A stretch of 42,932 bases of DNA. Origin: an uncultured Alistipes sp. GTDB lineage: Bacteria; Bacteroidota; Bacteroidia; Bacteroidales; Rikenellaceae. Position numbers and translations under genes: made by a program. Below the pieces are notes generated by a model, which searched no databases, had not been told where the DNA came from, and saw nothing but the letters and a program-made list of their open reading frames with translations. Positions 25,934 to 32,964 of the stretch are shown piece after piece (position 1 is the stretch's first letter; every line of letters starts with the position of its first letter). The DNA lies in contig UQNV01000016.1 of NCBI GenBank assembly GCA_900542505.1, forward strand, positions 1-42,932. The letters run 5' to 3'.

Positions 25934-25987
25934 CCCGCACGGCAAACGGTGCGGGAGCTCGGGCGGTTCCATCCGCCCGGCTCCCGC
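25934..25987 (-). other. Long GC hairpins between the histidine kinase and lgt
   Basis: A near-perfect 15-bp inverted repeat with one bulge (25951-25966 with 25973-25987) follows the kinase stop by 6 bp. Its left arm overlaps a second 7-bp inverted repeat (25934-25940 with 25949-25955), so the two structures exclude each other. They may support termination or regulate read-through into lgt. Confidence 0.6.
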
Positions 25988-25992
25988 CCTGT

Positions 25993-27045
25993 TCATTTCA
26001 CGTCCGAGACGTCGACCTTCTTGAGCGTAAAGGAGAAGGTGCTGCCCACACCCAGTTCGCTGCGCACCGATATCCGCTCGCCGTGCGCCTCGATGATGTG
26101 CTTGACAATCGCCAGTCCGAGACCCGTACCGCCCTGCTCGCGCGAACGCGCCTTGTCGGTGCGGTAGAAGCGCTCGAAGACGCGCGGGATATCCTCGCGC
26201 CCGATGCCCGAACCGTTGTCCTCGACCTCGATGAGAATCTTGTCGAGCATGTCGCGGAAACGGATGCGCGTCAGTCCGCCCTCCTTGCCGTAGTGGATGG
26301 AGTTGATAATCAGATTGACGAACACCTGTCCGATGTAGTGCTTGTCGGCCAGCACCCAGAAGGGCGAAGGCAGGTTGTCAGCCCCCTTGACCTGGATGCG
26401 GATGTGCTTGCGGTCGGCCTCCATTTCGGCCTGCTCGGCAATCTCCTTGGCCAGCGCCACCACGTCGAACTGCTCCATCTGAAGCCGCGTCATGTTGCTC
26501 TCGAGTTTCGAGATGGTATCGAGGTCGTTGACGATGTTAATCATGCGGTCGATGCTCTTCTCGGTCCGCTCGAGGTACTTGCGGTTGATGAGCTCGTCCT
26601 CCAGGCCGCCGTCGAGCAGCGTCGAGATATAGCCCTGGATGTTGAAGATGGGGGTCTTCAGCTCGTGGGCGACATTTCCCAGATACTGCTTGCGGAAGCG
26701 CTCGGCCTCCTTCAGGCGGGCAATCTCGCGGTCGTTGGTGTCGGCCCATGCCGTGAGCTCCTCACCGATATTCTCCACGTGCTTGTCGCGCAGCTCGGAG
26801 AGTACCTCGCGCGTATGCACGTCGCGCGAAAGGACGATTGAATAGATGGGCTTGAGCTTGTAGGCCACATACTTGCGGATGATGAGCAGCGCCGTGAGCG
26901 CCATGACCACGAAGACAATCAGCGCGGCGCAGAGCGCCATCCACCACGCCGCCTGCAACAGCAGCATGGCGACGGCGACGAAAAGGGCCGAGAGCAGACC
27001 GATGCCCAGCGAAGCCCCCTCCTTGGTTTTGATGTAGAACTTCAT
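25993..27045 (-). CDS. Sensor histidine kinase (PhoR-like)
   Basis: A 350-aa membrane histidine kinase. Two close transmembrane helices (about 12-33 and 36-56) leave almost no periplasmic loop, so there is no extracellular sensor domain. A short linker leads to the dimerisation/phosphoacceptor domain with NVAHELKTP (phosphorylated His127). The HATPase domain follows, with N box NLIINSIHYG, G1 EDNGSGIG, F box VFERFYRTD and G2 GGTGLGLAIVKHI. No response-regulator gene lies beside it, so its partner is elsewhere. The ATG overlaps the ribE stop by 4 nt (ATGA), tying its expression to riboflavin synthase and the upstream regulator. The signal is unknown; the lack of a sensor domain suggests it reads membrane or cytoplasmic cues, as PhoR does through partners. 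Confidence 0.93.
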   Translation of the reverse strand: MKFYIKTKEGASLGIGLLSALFVAVAMLLLQAAWWMALCAALIVFVVMALTALLIIRKYVAYKLKPIYSIVLSRDVHTREVLSELRDKHVENIGEELTAWADTNDREIARLKEAERFRKQYLGNVAHELKTPIFNIQGYISTLLDGGLEDELINRKYLERTEKSIDRMINIVNDLDTISKLESNMTRLQMEQFDVVALAKEIAEQAEMEADRKHIRIQVKGADNLPSPFWVLADKHYIGQVFVNLIINSIHYGKEGGLTRIRFRDMLDKILIEVEDNGSGIGREDIPRVFERFYRTDKARSREQGGTGLGLAIVKHIIEAHGERISVRSELGVGSTFSFTLKKVDVSDVK

Positions 27046-27641
27046 GATTTCACGTAATTTTGCATGAGACGTGCGATGTACTTGCCGATAATGTCGAACT
27101 CGAGATTGACCACCGAGCCCGGTTCGATGCGGCAGAAGTTCGTATGCTCGAACGTATAGGGGATAATCGCCACGCGGAACGACGTGGGCGTCGAGTCACA
27201 GACCGTAAGGCTCACGCCGTTGACCGTTACCGAGCCCTTCTCGACGGTGCAGAGGCCTCCGCCCTGGGGAGTGTACTCGAACTTGAAGTACCAGCTGCCG
27301 TCGGCATCGGTCTTTTCGGTGCAGAGGGCCGTCTGGTCGACATGGCCCTGCACGATGTGACCGTCGAGCAGCGCGTCGGGTTTCATCGACCGTTCGAGAT
27401 TGACCAGGTCGCCCACCTTGAGCAGCCCAAGGTTGCTCCGGTCGAGCGTCTCCTTCATCGCCGTCACCGTATAGGTGTCGTCCTTGATGTCCACAACCGT
27501 CAGACATACGCCGTTATGGGCGATGCTCTGGTCGATTTTGAGTTCGCTGCAGAAGTCCGCACGCAGCGTAAAGTCCTTGTTCTGCCGGTCGGTACGGATG
27601 GCCACCACTTCGGCCATGCGCTCCACTATGCCTGAAAACAT
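27042..27641 (-). CDS. ribE: Riboflavin synthase, alpha chain
   Basis: A 199-aa enzyme that dismutates two 6,7-dimethyl-8-ribityllumazine molecules to riboflavin. Two tandem lumazine-binding barrels of about 95 residues are visible; the first begins with MFSGIVERMAEV and has NGVCLTV, the second has NGVSLTV. GHIVQGHVDQT bridges into domain two. The ATG at 27641 gives the family's fixed start (MFSGIVE); a start three codons earlier is possible but not family-like. It lies 5 nt downstream of the S24-like regulator and overlaps the histidine kinase by 4 nt, so three functionally unrelated proteins form one transcription unit. No other rib gene is present and I see no FMN riboswitch. Confidence 0.95.
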   Translation of the reverse strand: MFSGIVERMAEVVAIRTDRQNKDFTLRADFCSELKIDQSIAHNGVCLTVVDIKDDTYTVTAMKETLDRSNLGLLKVGDLVNLERSMKPDALLDGHIVQGHVDQTALCTEKTDADGSWYFKFEYTPQGGGLCTVEKGSVTVNGVSLTVCDSTPTSFRVAIIPYTFEHTNFCRIEPGSVVNLEFDIIGKYIARLMQNYVKS

Positions 27642-27646
27642 AACGT

Positions 27647-28282
27647 TCAAGAATTTATGATTAACTTGCCCTTTATCTTGTAAACGGCATCTATATCGCT
27701 GATATTCACGACTATGTCGTCGTAATTCGCACGATTCGCCGCCGTCAGCCGGAGTTTGCCCTCCTCCCCGGACGAACGTACTATCCGCAAAGTTACAATT
27801 TTTCGGCTTACAATCGCATATTCTTCACCCGGAATAATCGACTCGCGGTCGACGGCCTTCAGCAGGACGATGCTCCCGGGGGGAATCGAATCACCCATGG
27901 CCCGGCCCTTGTAGACCATCGCAAAGTCGCACTCGACCGCCCGCGAGAAGGCGAAACAGAGCCACTCGTCGCTGTGCAGCCGTTCGAGCTGGGGCAGTCC
28001 CTGCTCGACATCCACGTCGTAGAAGGGGACCTGGGCGCCCCGCTCGCGGGGTGCGGCGAACATCTGCCCCTCGCCGGTCAGGAGCCACAGTTTGTCGATT
28101 TGGGGAAATTTGGCCACGATGCGGTTGGCCACGTCGAACGAGATACCGTTGTTGCCCCGCTTGATTTGGTAGAGATTCTCTCCACGCGCAAGGCCGATAT
28201 AACGGGCGAAATAGTTGGTAGACATGTTGGCCCATTTGATTACGGCTTCGATACGCTCCCAATTATTTTCTTTTTCTCGCAT
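27647..28282 (-). CDS. XRE-type HTH regulator with S24-like domain lacking the catalytic dyad
   Basis: A 211-aa regulator. Residues about 8-70 form a Cro/CI-like helix-turn-helix (NYFARYIGLARGENLYQIKR, then FDVANRIVAKFP). Residues about 105-205 align with the LexA/CI S24 C-terminal domain. In self-cleaving members the motif is G-D-S-M-x-P; here the aligned stretch reads GRAMGD (126-131), replacing the nucleophilic Ser with Ala128. At the general-base position, where Lys is expected before Arg, Leu165 precedes Arg166. It should dimerise but not autocleave, so it is probably not an SOS-type switch. It is first in the operon with ribE and the histidine kinase and is divergent from tRNA-Arg over 42 bp. 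Target genes are unknown. Confidence 0.85.
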   Translation of the reverse strand: MREKENNWERIEAVIKWANMSTNYFARYIGLARGENLYQIKRGNNGISFDVANRIVAKFPQIDKLWLLTGEGQMFAAPRERGAQVPFYDVDVEQGLPQLERLHSDEWLCFAFSRAVECDFAMVYKGRAMGDSIPPGSIVLLKAVDRESIIPGEEYAIVSRKIVTLRIVRSSGEEGKLRLTAANRANYDDIVVNISDIDAVYKIKGKLIINS

Positions 28283-28286
28283 TTTT

Positions 28287-28317
28287 TTCGTTTATTAAAA
28301 TTTTTTTTGCATCTTTG
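28287..28317 (+). promoter_or_regulatory. Promoter of tRNA-Arg
   Basis: TTCG at 28287-28290, a 19-bp gap, then CATCTTTG (28310-28317), one base off TAnnTTTG. Initiation a few bases later would fall at the 5' end of the tRNA. Confidence 0.6.
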
Positions 28318-28324
28318 CAGTCCC

Positions 28325-28396
28325 GGTCCCGTAGTTCAATGGATAGAATATAAGATTCCGGTTCTTACGATAAAGGTTCGATTCCTTTCGGGACTA
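28325..28396 (+). tRNA. tRNA-Arg (anticodon CCG)
   Basis: A full cloverleaf of 72 nt can be folded. The acceptor stem is GGTCCCG with CGGGACT (a G-U first pair) plus discriminator A. The D arm is GTTC/GAAT with an 8-nt loop containing GG. The anticodon stem is TAAGA/TCTTA with loop TTCCGGT, giving anticodon CCG, which reads the Arg codon CGG. The T arm is AAAGG/CCTTT with loop TTCGATT. The 3' CCA is not encoded. It is preceded by its own promoter and followed 10 nt later by a T-tailed terminator, so it is a single-gene unit. Confidence 0.93.
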
Positions 28397-28405
28397 CAAA
28401 TCTGC

Positions 28406-28439
28406 AATACCGCGCTGATTTCCAGTGCGGTATTTTTTT
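28406..28439 (+). terminator. Terminator of tRNA-Arg
   Basis: Stem AATACCGC/GCGGTATT (28406-28413 with 28427-28434) with a 13-nt loop, running into a T7 tract that ends at 28439. Confidence 0.85.
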
Positions 28440-28688
28440 GCACATCGCCCGGCGCCCCTGGCCGGACGACCGCTCCGGACCGATGCCCGACATCGGGGGT
28501 CCTGCATTCGGCACCCATCCATCGGCTTTAACGACAAAAGTAATAACAAAATTCGATTGGGCAATAAAAAATAACGTTTTTAACCGCAGCAACAACCGAC
28601 TGGAAGCGCGGCACCCGCTCCTCTTTCGGGCAATATGAGCGGGCGCCCCGTCTCGGACGAAACGGGGTGCCGCCACACCTCAAGTTTT
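28440..28688. other. 249-bp intergenic region with an orphan minus-strand promoter
   Basis: No gene is supported. A minus-strand promoter match is visible: TTG (28564-28562), an 18-bp gap, TACTTTTG (28543-28536). It points toward the antisense of the tRNA terminator, with no open frame of note after it. A near-perfect 10-bp hairpin lies at 28642-28671, 18 bp after the stop of the beta-barrel gene, and may end its transcript. Confidence 0.5.
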
Positions 28689-30074
28689 TCAGAAAGAGAA
28701 GCGTACACCCATCCGGAGCGTAAAATCGAGCGGCGAGTCGGTACGCGCCGTGCGTAGTTTCGTCCCGTTGAAGTAGTACGACACGTCGGGCTCGAAATAG
28801 AGTCCCACCGAGTGCCCCAGGTTATACTGCGCGCCGACGGCCCCGTTGACCGACCACTGCACCCCGGGTTCGTCGACCGAGGTCGAACCGAAACGGGCGG
28901 AGACGCACTTGTCGGCCTTTGCACCCGCACCTATATATATTGAGAAGCCGCCGCGACGGAAGAAACTCCAGTCAAGCCGCAGCGGTATGCCGATAAAATG
29001 GAGCGTCTGCCCCACATCCTCCGAGCTGAAGCGCAGCTTCACGTCGGAACGCAGCAGCGTATAGTCGAGACCGGTCCCGAGCGACAGCCCGTGGGCGAAC
29101 TCGTAGCGGAACGAAAGGCCGAAACTCAACGTCTGGCGGTGACGGAACGAACATTCGGGATATTCGAAGCGATGGCCGAACACCACATCGTTGCCAACCG
29201 GCGCGAGCAGGTCGGCATAGGCCGTATTGTAGGTCGAACGCCCCACCTCGCTCTGTGCGCCTGTTCCGCCCGAAGCGAAGGCGCCAATCGACGACCGGCG
29301 CCGGCGTTCGCCCGCAGCGGCCGAGGCATCGGCCAGCAGCAGCTGCTCCTCCGGAAGGAGGGCCGGCTCCTTATGCCGCTCTTCGCGACGGCTTCTGCCG
29401 GTATCGGCGGTTTCCCGCTCCCCGCGGAACCTGCCCGGGGCCAGTGCCGGCAGACGAACGGGCTCCGCAGTTTCCGGCCGGCCGGCAAACAGCGGGTAGG
29501 CACCCGTCTCGGCCTGCGCCAACACGCCAAGGTCCGCAACCCTGCGCCGCACCACCTCCGACAGCTCCGGACCCGATGCAGCGGTACCTGCCGTTCCGAC
29601 CGCCTCACTGCGATGCTCCTCAACAGCAGCCTGCAGCCGTACACCCCTCTCTGCGGTGCCCTTCACCGCCCCAGCATCCGCCAACCGACGCTCCGCGGCA
29701 AGCGCCTCGTCGGGTTTGCCGCCGCGCTCCTGCTCATCTGCAGAAATCCGCCGCGCCACCGCTTCGCCCGGGGTCTCGGAGGCGACGGCAGGAAGCGTCT
29801 CACCGACCTCCGCAAAACGGTCGTGCAGCCACCAGACTCCGCCCAGCATCAGCACAAGTGCGGCCGCGGCCGCCACGGGCTTCGACCATCGGCGCAAGGG
29901 CAAGGCGATTCGACGGGTGTCACGCCCGGTCGGCTGCCGTTCCGCCGACGCGAGGTCGCGAGGCGCAGCCCCGAGCTCTCGCTCCAGCCTTGCCCACATC
30001 TGCCCGGAAGGCTGCACCTCGGCCTCGCGGAGTTTGCTCCGCATCACATCCGTCCAATCCTTGTTCCGTTTCAT
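28689..30074 (-). CDS. Membrane-anchored beta-barrel protein, probable anti-sigma partner of the ECF factor
   Basis: A 461-aa protein with an unusual layout. Residues 1-60 are cytoplasmic and helical (DWTDVMRSKLREAE, then QMWARLERELG), resembling the short heads of Bacteroidetes proteins that follow ECF sigma genes. Residues about 66-83 are one transmembrane helix. Residues about 90-260 are a low-complexity Ala/Glu/Arg linker. Residues about 270-461 alternate aromatic and small residues like a PorT-family outer-membrane beta-barrel and end in a C-terminal Phe, the usual barrel-assembly signal. The gene's ATG overlaps the sigma-factor stop by 4 nt, implying coupled synthesis. The chain could span the whole envelope and link an outer-membrane event to the sigma factor (inference). 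Barrel and helix calls are from pattern only. Confidence 0.78.
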   Translation of the reverse strand: MKRNKDWTDVMRSKLREAEVQPSGQMWARLERELGAAPRDLASAERQPTGRDTRRIALPLRRWSKPVAAAAALVLMLGGVWWLHDRFAEVGETLPAVASETPGEAVARRISADEQERGGKPDEALAAERRLADAGAVKGTAERGVRLQAAVEEHRSEAVGTAGTAASGPELSEVVRRRVADLGVLAQAETGAYPLFAGRPETAEPVRLPALAPGRFRGERETADTGRSRREERHKEPALLPEEQLLLADASAAAGERRRRSSIGAFASGGTGAQSEVGRSTYNTAYADLLAPVGNDVVFGHRFEYPECSFRHRQTLSFGLSFRYEFAHGLSLGTGLDYTLLRSDVKLRFSSEDVGQTLHFIGIPLRLDWSFFRRGGFSIYIGAGAKADKCVSARFGSTSVDEPGVQWSVNGAVGAQYNLGHSVGLYFEPDVSYYFNGTKLRTARTDSPLDFTLRMGVRFSF

Positions 30075-30631
30075 AATCCTTGCTTATCGAGCCACGCGCG
30101 GATTTTCCGCGACAACATCATCCGTGCCCTGAAGAGCTGGGAGGACGAACTCTTCTCGTTGATTCCCAGCATCTCGGCAATTTCCCGATGCGAATACTCC
30201 TCGATGCAGTAGAGGTTGAAAACCGTACGGTATCCGTCGGGAAGTTCGTTCACGAAGCGCATCAGCACCTCTTCGGGAATCCGGGCCGTCTCCTCGGCCG
30301 AAGGCTCTTCGACGGGAGGCAGCCCCCTCTCGGCGTCCAGCCGCACCTCGCCCAGGCGGCGTTCGCGGCGCAGGCGTTCGAGCGCCGTATTGACGGCAAT
30401 GCGTTCCATCCAGGCCCGGAGCGACCCTTCGCCCCGATAACGGAAGCGGGCGATGGCGCCGAAAATCTTCAGAAAGGCATCATGAAGCGCATCCTCGGCG
30501 CTTGCCCGCTCTCCCGTATAGCGCAGGCAGACACCCAGCAACAGGCCGGCATAGCGGTCGTACAGCTCCCTGCGGGCCGCATTGTCTCCCCTACCGCACC
30601 CTTCGGCCAGTATCTGCTCCTTCGTGTTCAT
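30071..30631 (-). CDS. ECF RNA polymerase sigma factor
   Basis: A 186-aa group IV sigma factor. Region 2 (about 20-90) includes LYDRYAGLLLGVCLRYTG, the -10 recognition stretch ASAEDALHDAFLKIF, and WMERIAVNTALERLRRE. Region 4 (about 120-180) has LPDGYRTVFNLYCIEEYSHREIAEML followed by the recognition helix NEKSSSSQLFRARMML. No region 1 or 3 is present, as usual for ECF factors. The next gene overlaps it by 4 nt and is the likely anti-sigma partner. A 51-bp quasi-palindrome lies upstream, before a divergent NigD-like lipoprotein. The regulon cannot be read from this window, but self-regulation and control of the lipoprotein gene are plausible. Confidence 0.93.
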   Translation of the reverse strand: MNTKEQILAEGCGRGDNAARRELYDRYAGLLLGVCLRYTGERASAEDALHDAFLKIFGAIARFRYRGEGSLRAWMERIAVNTALERLRRERRLGEVRLDAERGLPPVEEPSAEETARIPEEVLMRFVNELPDGYRTVFNLYCIEEYSHREIAEMLGINEKSSSSQLFRARMMLSRKIRAWLDKQGL

Positions 30632-30661
30632 TCCGTGTACGTCCGATAAACGCGCCCGAAC

Positions 30662-30712
30662 GGAAAATACTGCACGCGGACGAAAAAATTTTCATCCTGC
30701 GCAGTATTTTCC
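30662..30712. repeat. 51-bp quasi-palindrome in the ECF/NigD divergent promoter region
   Basis: Perfect 12-bp outer arms (GGAAAATACTGC at 30662-30673 and its complement at 30701-30712) surround an inner dyad at 30678-30697, which has GAAAAAATTTTC (30682-30693) at its heart. Both flanking genes read away from it, so it is not a shared terminator. A DNA-binding or mRNA-leader role is inferred. Confidence 0.8.
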
Positions 30713-30758
30713 ATCCCGCACCGTTTTACGGGTGAAAGAAACGCAAAAAAACCGAGAT

Positions 30759-31439
30759 ATGAAAAGATTCGCATTACTGCTACTGACGGTTGCATCGCTG
30801 ACGCTGGCCGCCTGCAACGACTCGGATGGCGACTATGCCCGCTACTGGACCCTGGCCACCGTACACCCGCTCGAAAACAACGACTACTATTTCTCTTCCG
30901 ACAGCGGCAAGAGCTTCTACCCCGGCGACAAGAGCCGCATAGCGGCCTACGAAGCCACCGAGGGACAGCGCGTCTTCATCTGGTTCAACTTCCTGCCCGA
31001 ACCGGCCGAAGGATACGACAGCAACGTGGCCCTCTACAACATCGAGGAGGTTCTGACCAAGCAGGTCGAGACCGCCTCGACGACAGACGAACTCGAGCAG
31101 ATGGGCGACGACCCGATTCAGGTGACGGGCTGGCAGCTCGGCGGCGGCTACCTGACGCTTCAGATTGCCTTCCGCACGATGGGCGTCACGTCCCATGTGG
31201 TCCATCTGGTCAACAACGAGGCCTCGCTTCCCGAAGAGTCGCTCGAGGATTACGTCGGGCTGGAGTTCCACCACGACGCCAAGGGCGACCTCGACGGCCG
31301 CTACGGATACGGCTATGTCTCGTTCCGGCTCGACGAATTCGACCCCGAAACGGCAGGCAAAAAGGGCATCTACCTGCGTACACGCACGCCCGAAGGCAAC
31401 GTGAAGTACATCCGCATCGAGCCCGAGACGGAGCGATAG
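30759..31439 (+). CDS. NigD-like lipoprotein
   Basis: A 226-aa lipoprotein. The signal peptide [19 protein letters not shown] has a lipobox (LAAC, Cys19), followed by NDSDGD, an acidic stretch like the export signal that sends Bacteroidetes lipoproteins to the cell surface. The mature part fits the NigD-like family: an N-terminal barrel-like domain (about 25-90, [20 protein letters not shown]) and a larger C-terminal beta domain (about 95-220). NigD was first seen in a bacteriocin (nigrescin) cluster, but most members have no known role. It is divergent from the ECF sigma gene across a large quasi-palindrome, so it may be a target of that sigma factor. The ATG at 30759 is the only start that leaves a proper signal peptide. 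Confidence 0.86.
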   Translation: MKRFALLLLTVASLTLAACNDSDGDYARYWTLATVHPLENNDYYFSSDSGKSFYPGDKSRIAAYEATEGQRVFIWFNFLPEPAEGYDSNVALYNIEEVLTKQVETASTTDELEQMGDDPIQVTGWQLGGGYLTLQIAFRTMGVTSHVVHLVNNEASLPEESLEDYVGLEFHHDAKGDLDGRYGYGYVSFRLDEFDPETAGKKGIYLRTRTPEGNVKYIRIEPETER

Positions 31440-31530
31440 ACGGCAGCATCTCCGCGGAGCAACCCGCATTGCACGAAGAGCCCCTGCGTCATCCCACCCG
31501 CTCTTCGCGCGCTCCGCGGACGGTGCGCAC

Positions 31531-31568
31531 GGGCGCGGTGACGGAATCGAGATTCCGTTCCCGCGCCC
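31531..31568 (+). terminator. Terminator-like hairpin after the NigD-like gene
   Basis: An 18-bp inverted repeat with two mismatches (31531-31548 with 31551-31568) and a very short loop, then TGTTTTCC. A weak T tract, but the only strong structure between the lipoprotein gene and ruvB. The rest of 31440-31698 holds no supported gene. Confidence 0.65.
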
Positions 31569-31662
31569 GATGTTTTCCGGGCCGCACCCCGGCCGACACC
31601 TCCCCGCACACGCACACCGCAGGGCGGTGCGAAGGGATGCAGATGCGAAAACTTCGTTTTCA

Positions 31663-31694
31663 TTTGCCTCGGCGCCCGCCTTTTCTTATCTTTG
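31663..31694 (+). promoter_or_regulatory. Promoter of ruvB, 4 nt before the ATG
   Basis: TTTG-type -33 element ending at 31666, a 20-bp gap, then TATCTTTG (31687-31694). The ATG is at 31699, so the transcript should be leaderless. Confidence 0.75.
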
Positions 31695-31698
31695 CGAC

Positions 31699-32706
31699 AT
31701 GTCAATCGTACGCAATACCGAAAGTGACCTGGAATTCGAGAACCGGATACGCCCGCAGGAGCTGGGCGCCTTCTCGGGTCAGGACAAAATCGTCGAAAAC
31801 CTCCGCATCTTCATCAAGGCGGCGCTCATGCGGGGCGACTCGCTCGACCACGTGCTGCTGCACGGCCCTCCGGGACTGGGCAAGACCACGCTGGCAAACA
31901 TCATCGCCAACGAAATGGGCGCCCAGCTGCGCGTCACGTCGGGGCCCGTGCTCGACAAGCCGGGCGACCTGGCCGGCCTGCTCACGGGGCTCAATCCGGG
32001 CGACGTGCTCTTCATCGACGAAATACACCGGCTGAGCCCCATCGTCGAGGAGTATCTCTACTCGGCAATGGAGGACTACAAAATCGACATCGTACTCGAC
32101 AAGGGTCCTTCGGCCCGCTCCATCCAGATTGAGCTGGCCCCCTTCACGCTCATCGGCGCCACGACGCGCAGCGGACTGCTGACCTCGCCCCTCAGGGCGC
32201 GTTTCGGCATCCAGTGCCACCTGGAGTACTACGACGCCCCCGTGCTGGCCGGCATCGTGAAGCGTTCGGCGCGCATCCTCGACGTGACCATCGACGACGA
32301 TGCCGCCACCGAGGTGGCCCTGCGCTCACGCGGCACGCCGCGAATCGCCAATGCGCTGCTGCGCCGGGTCCGCGACTTCGCCATGGTCAAGGGCGAAGGC
32401 CACATCGACCTCGGCATCACGCGTTTTGCACTCTCGGCGCTGAACATCGACTCGCGCGGACTGGACCAGATGGACAACCGCATTCTGGGAACCATCATCG
32501 AGAAGTTCAACGGCGGCCCCGTAGGACTGAACACCATCGCCACGGCCGTCGGCGAGGAGGCCGGCACGGTCGAGGAGGTCTACGAGCCTTTCCTCATCAA
32601 GGAGGGCTTCCTCAAGCGCACGCCCCGCGGACGCGAGGCCACGGCGCTGGCCTACGAACATCTGGGCATCGCATCGCCGCGCGGAGGCGACGCCTCGCTC
32701 TTCTGA
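31699..32706 (+). CDS. ruvB: Holliday junction branch-migration helicase RuvB
   Basis: A 335-aa AAA+ ATPase that, as hexamers with RuvA, drives branch migration of Holliday junctions. Walker A is [10 protein letters not shown] (about 55-64), Walker [10 protein letters not shown], sensor 1 GATTRSG, and the arginine-finger region SPLRARFGI. Sensor 2 lies in [18 protein letters not shown], and a C-terminal winged helix covers about 260-335, with GPVGLNTIA and [17 protein letters not shown]. The ATG at 31699 gives MSIVRNTES; the longer frame upstream would include the promoter. No ruvA or ruvC is adjacent. The gene has its own strong promoter that should produce leaderless mRNA. Confidence 0.97.
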   Translation: MSIVRNTESDLEFENRIRPQELGAFSGQDKIVENLRIFIKAALMRGDSLDHVLLHGPPGLGKTTLANIIANEMGAQLRVTSGPVLDKPGDLAGLLTGLNPGDVLFIDEIHRLSPIVEEYLYSAMEDYKIDIVLDKGPSARSIQIELAPFTLIGATTRSGLLTSPLRARFGIQCHLEYYDAPVLAGIVKRSARILDVTIDDDAATEVALRSRGTPRIANALLRRVRDFAMVKGEGHIDLGITRFALSALNIDSRGLDQMDNRILGTIIEKFNGGPVGLNTIATAVGEEAGTVEEVYEPFLIKEGFLKRTPRGREATALAYEHLGIASPRGGDASLF

Positions 32707-32964
32707 AACGCTGCACACGACCCACGCCCTCCGTCGCCGGCACACGACGGCACAGGCTCAACGACCCGGAAAGACCCAAGGCCCCGAGGCTGCAGGTTTC
32801 CGGGTCGGTTCATCACCGCCCGGAAGCACGGATGCTCGGGAGTTCGGGAACACGGGACCGGCGCCACCCGCTCCGGATACGGACGCTCCGCGCCGCCGAC
32901 CGGAGGCAAGACAATAAAATCACATCCGAATCGTTATATTACCCACATCAAAGACGAAAAAACG
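32707..32964. other. 258-bp intergenic region with a 10-bp inverted repeat
   Basis: No gene is supported. A perfect 10-bp inverted repeat (GACCCGGAAA at 32763-32772, complement at 32797-32806) encloses a GC-rich 24-nt loop. It lies after ruvB and may be its 3' hairpin, although no T run follows. I find no convincing -7 box for the malic enzyme gene; the last 40 bp are AT-rich. Confidence 0.5.

Noticed and set aside
27042..27700. FMN riboswitch upstream of ribE
   Set aside because: ribE starts 5 nt after the regulator gene stop, leaving no room for an aptamer, and no such conserved element is visible upstream of the regulator.
28336..28676. Short minus-strand frames over the tRNA
   Set aside because: They translate the antisense of tRNA-Arg, a known source of false small proteins.
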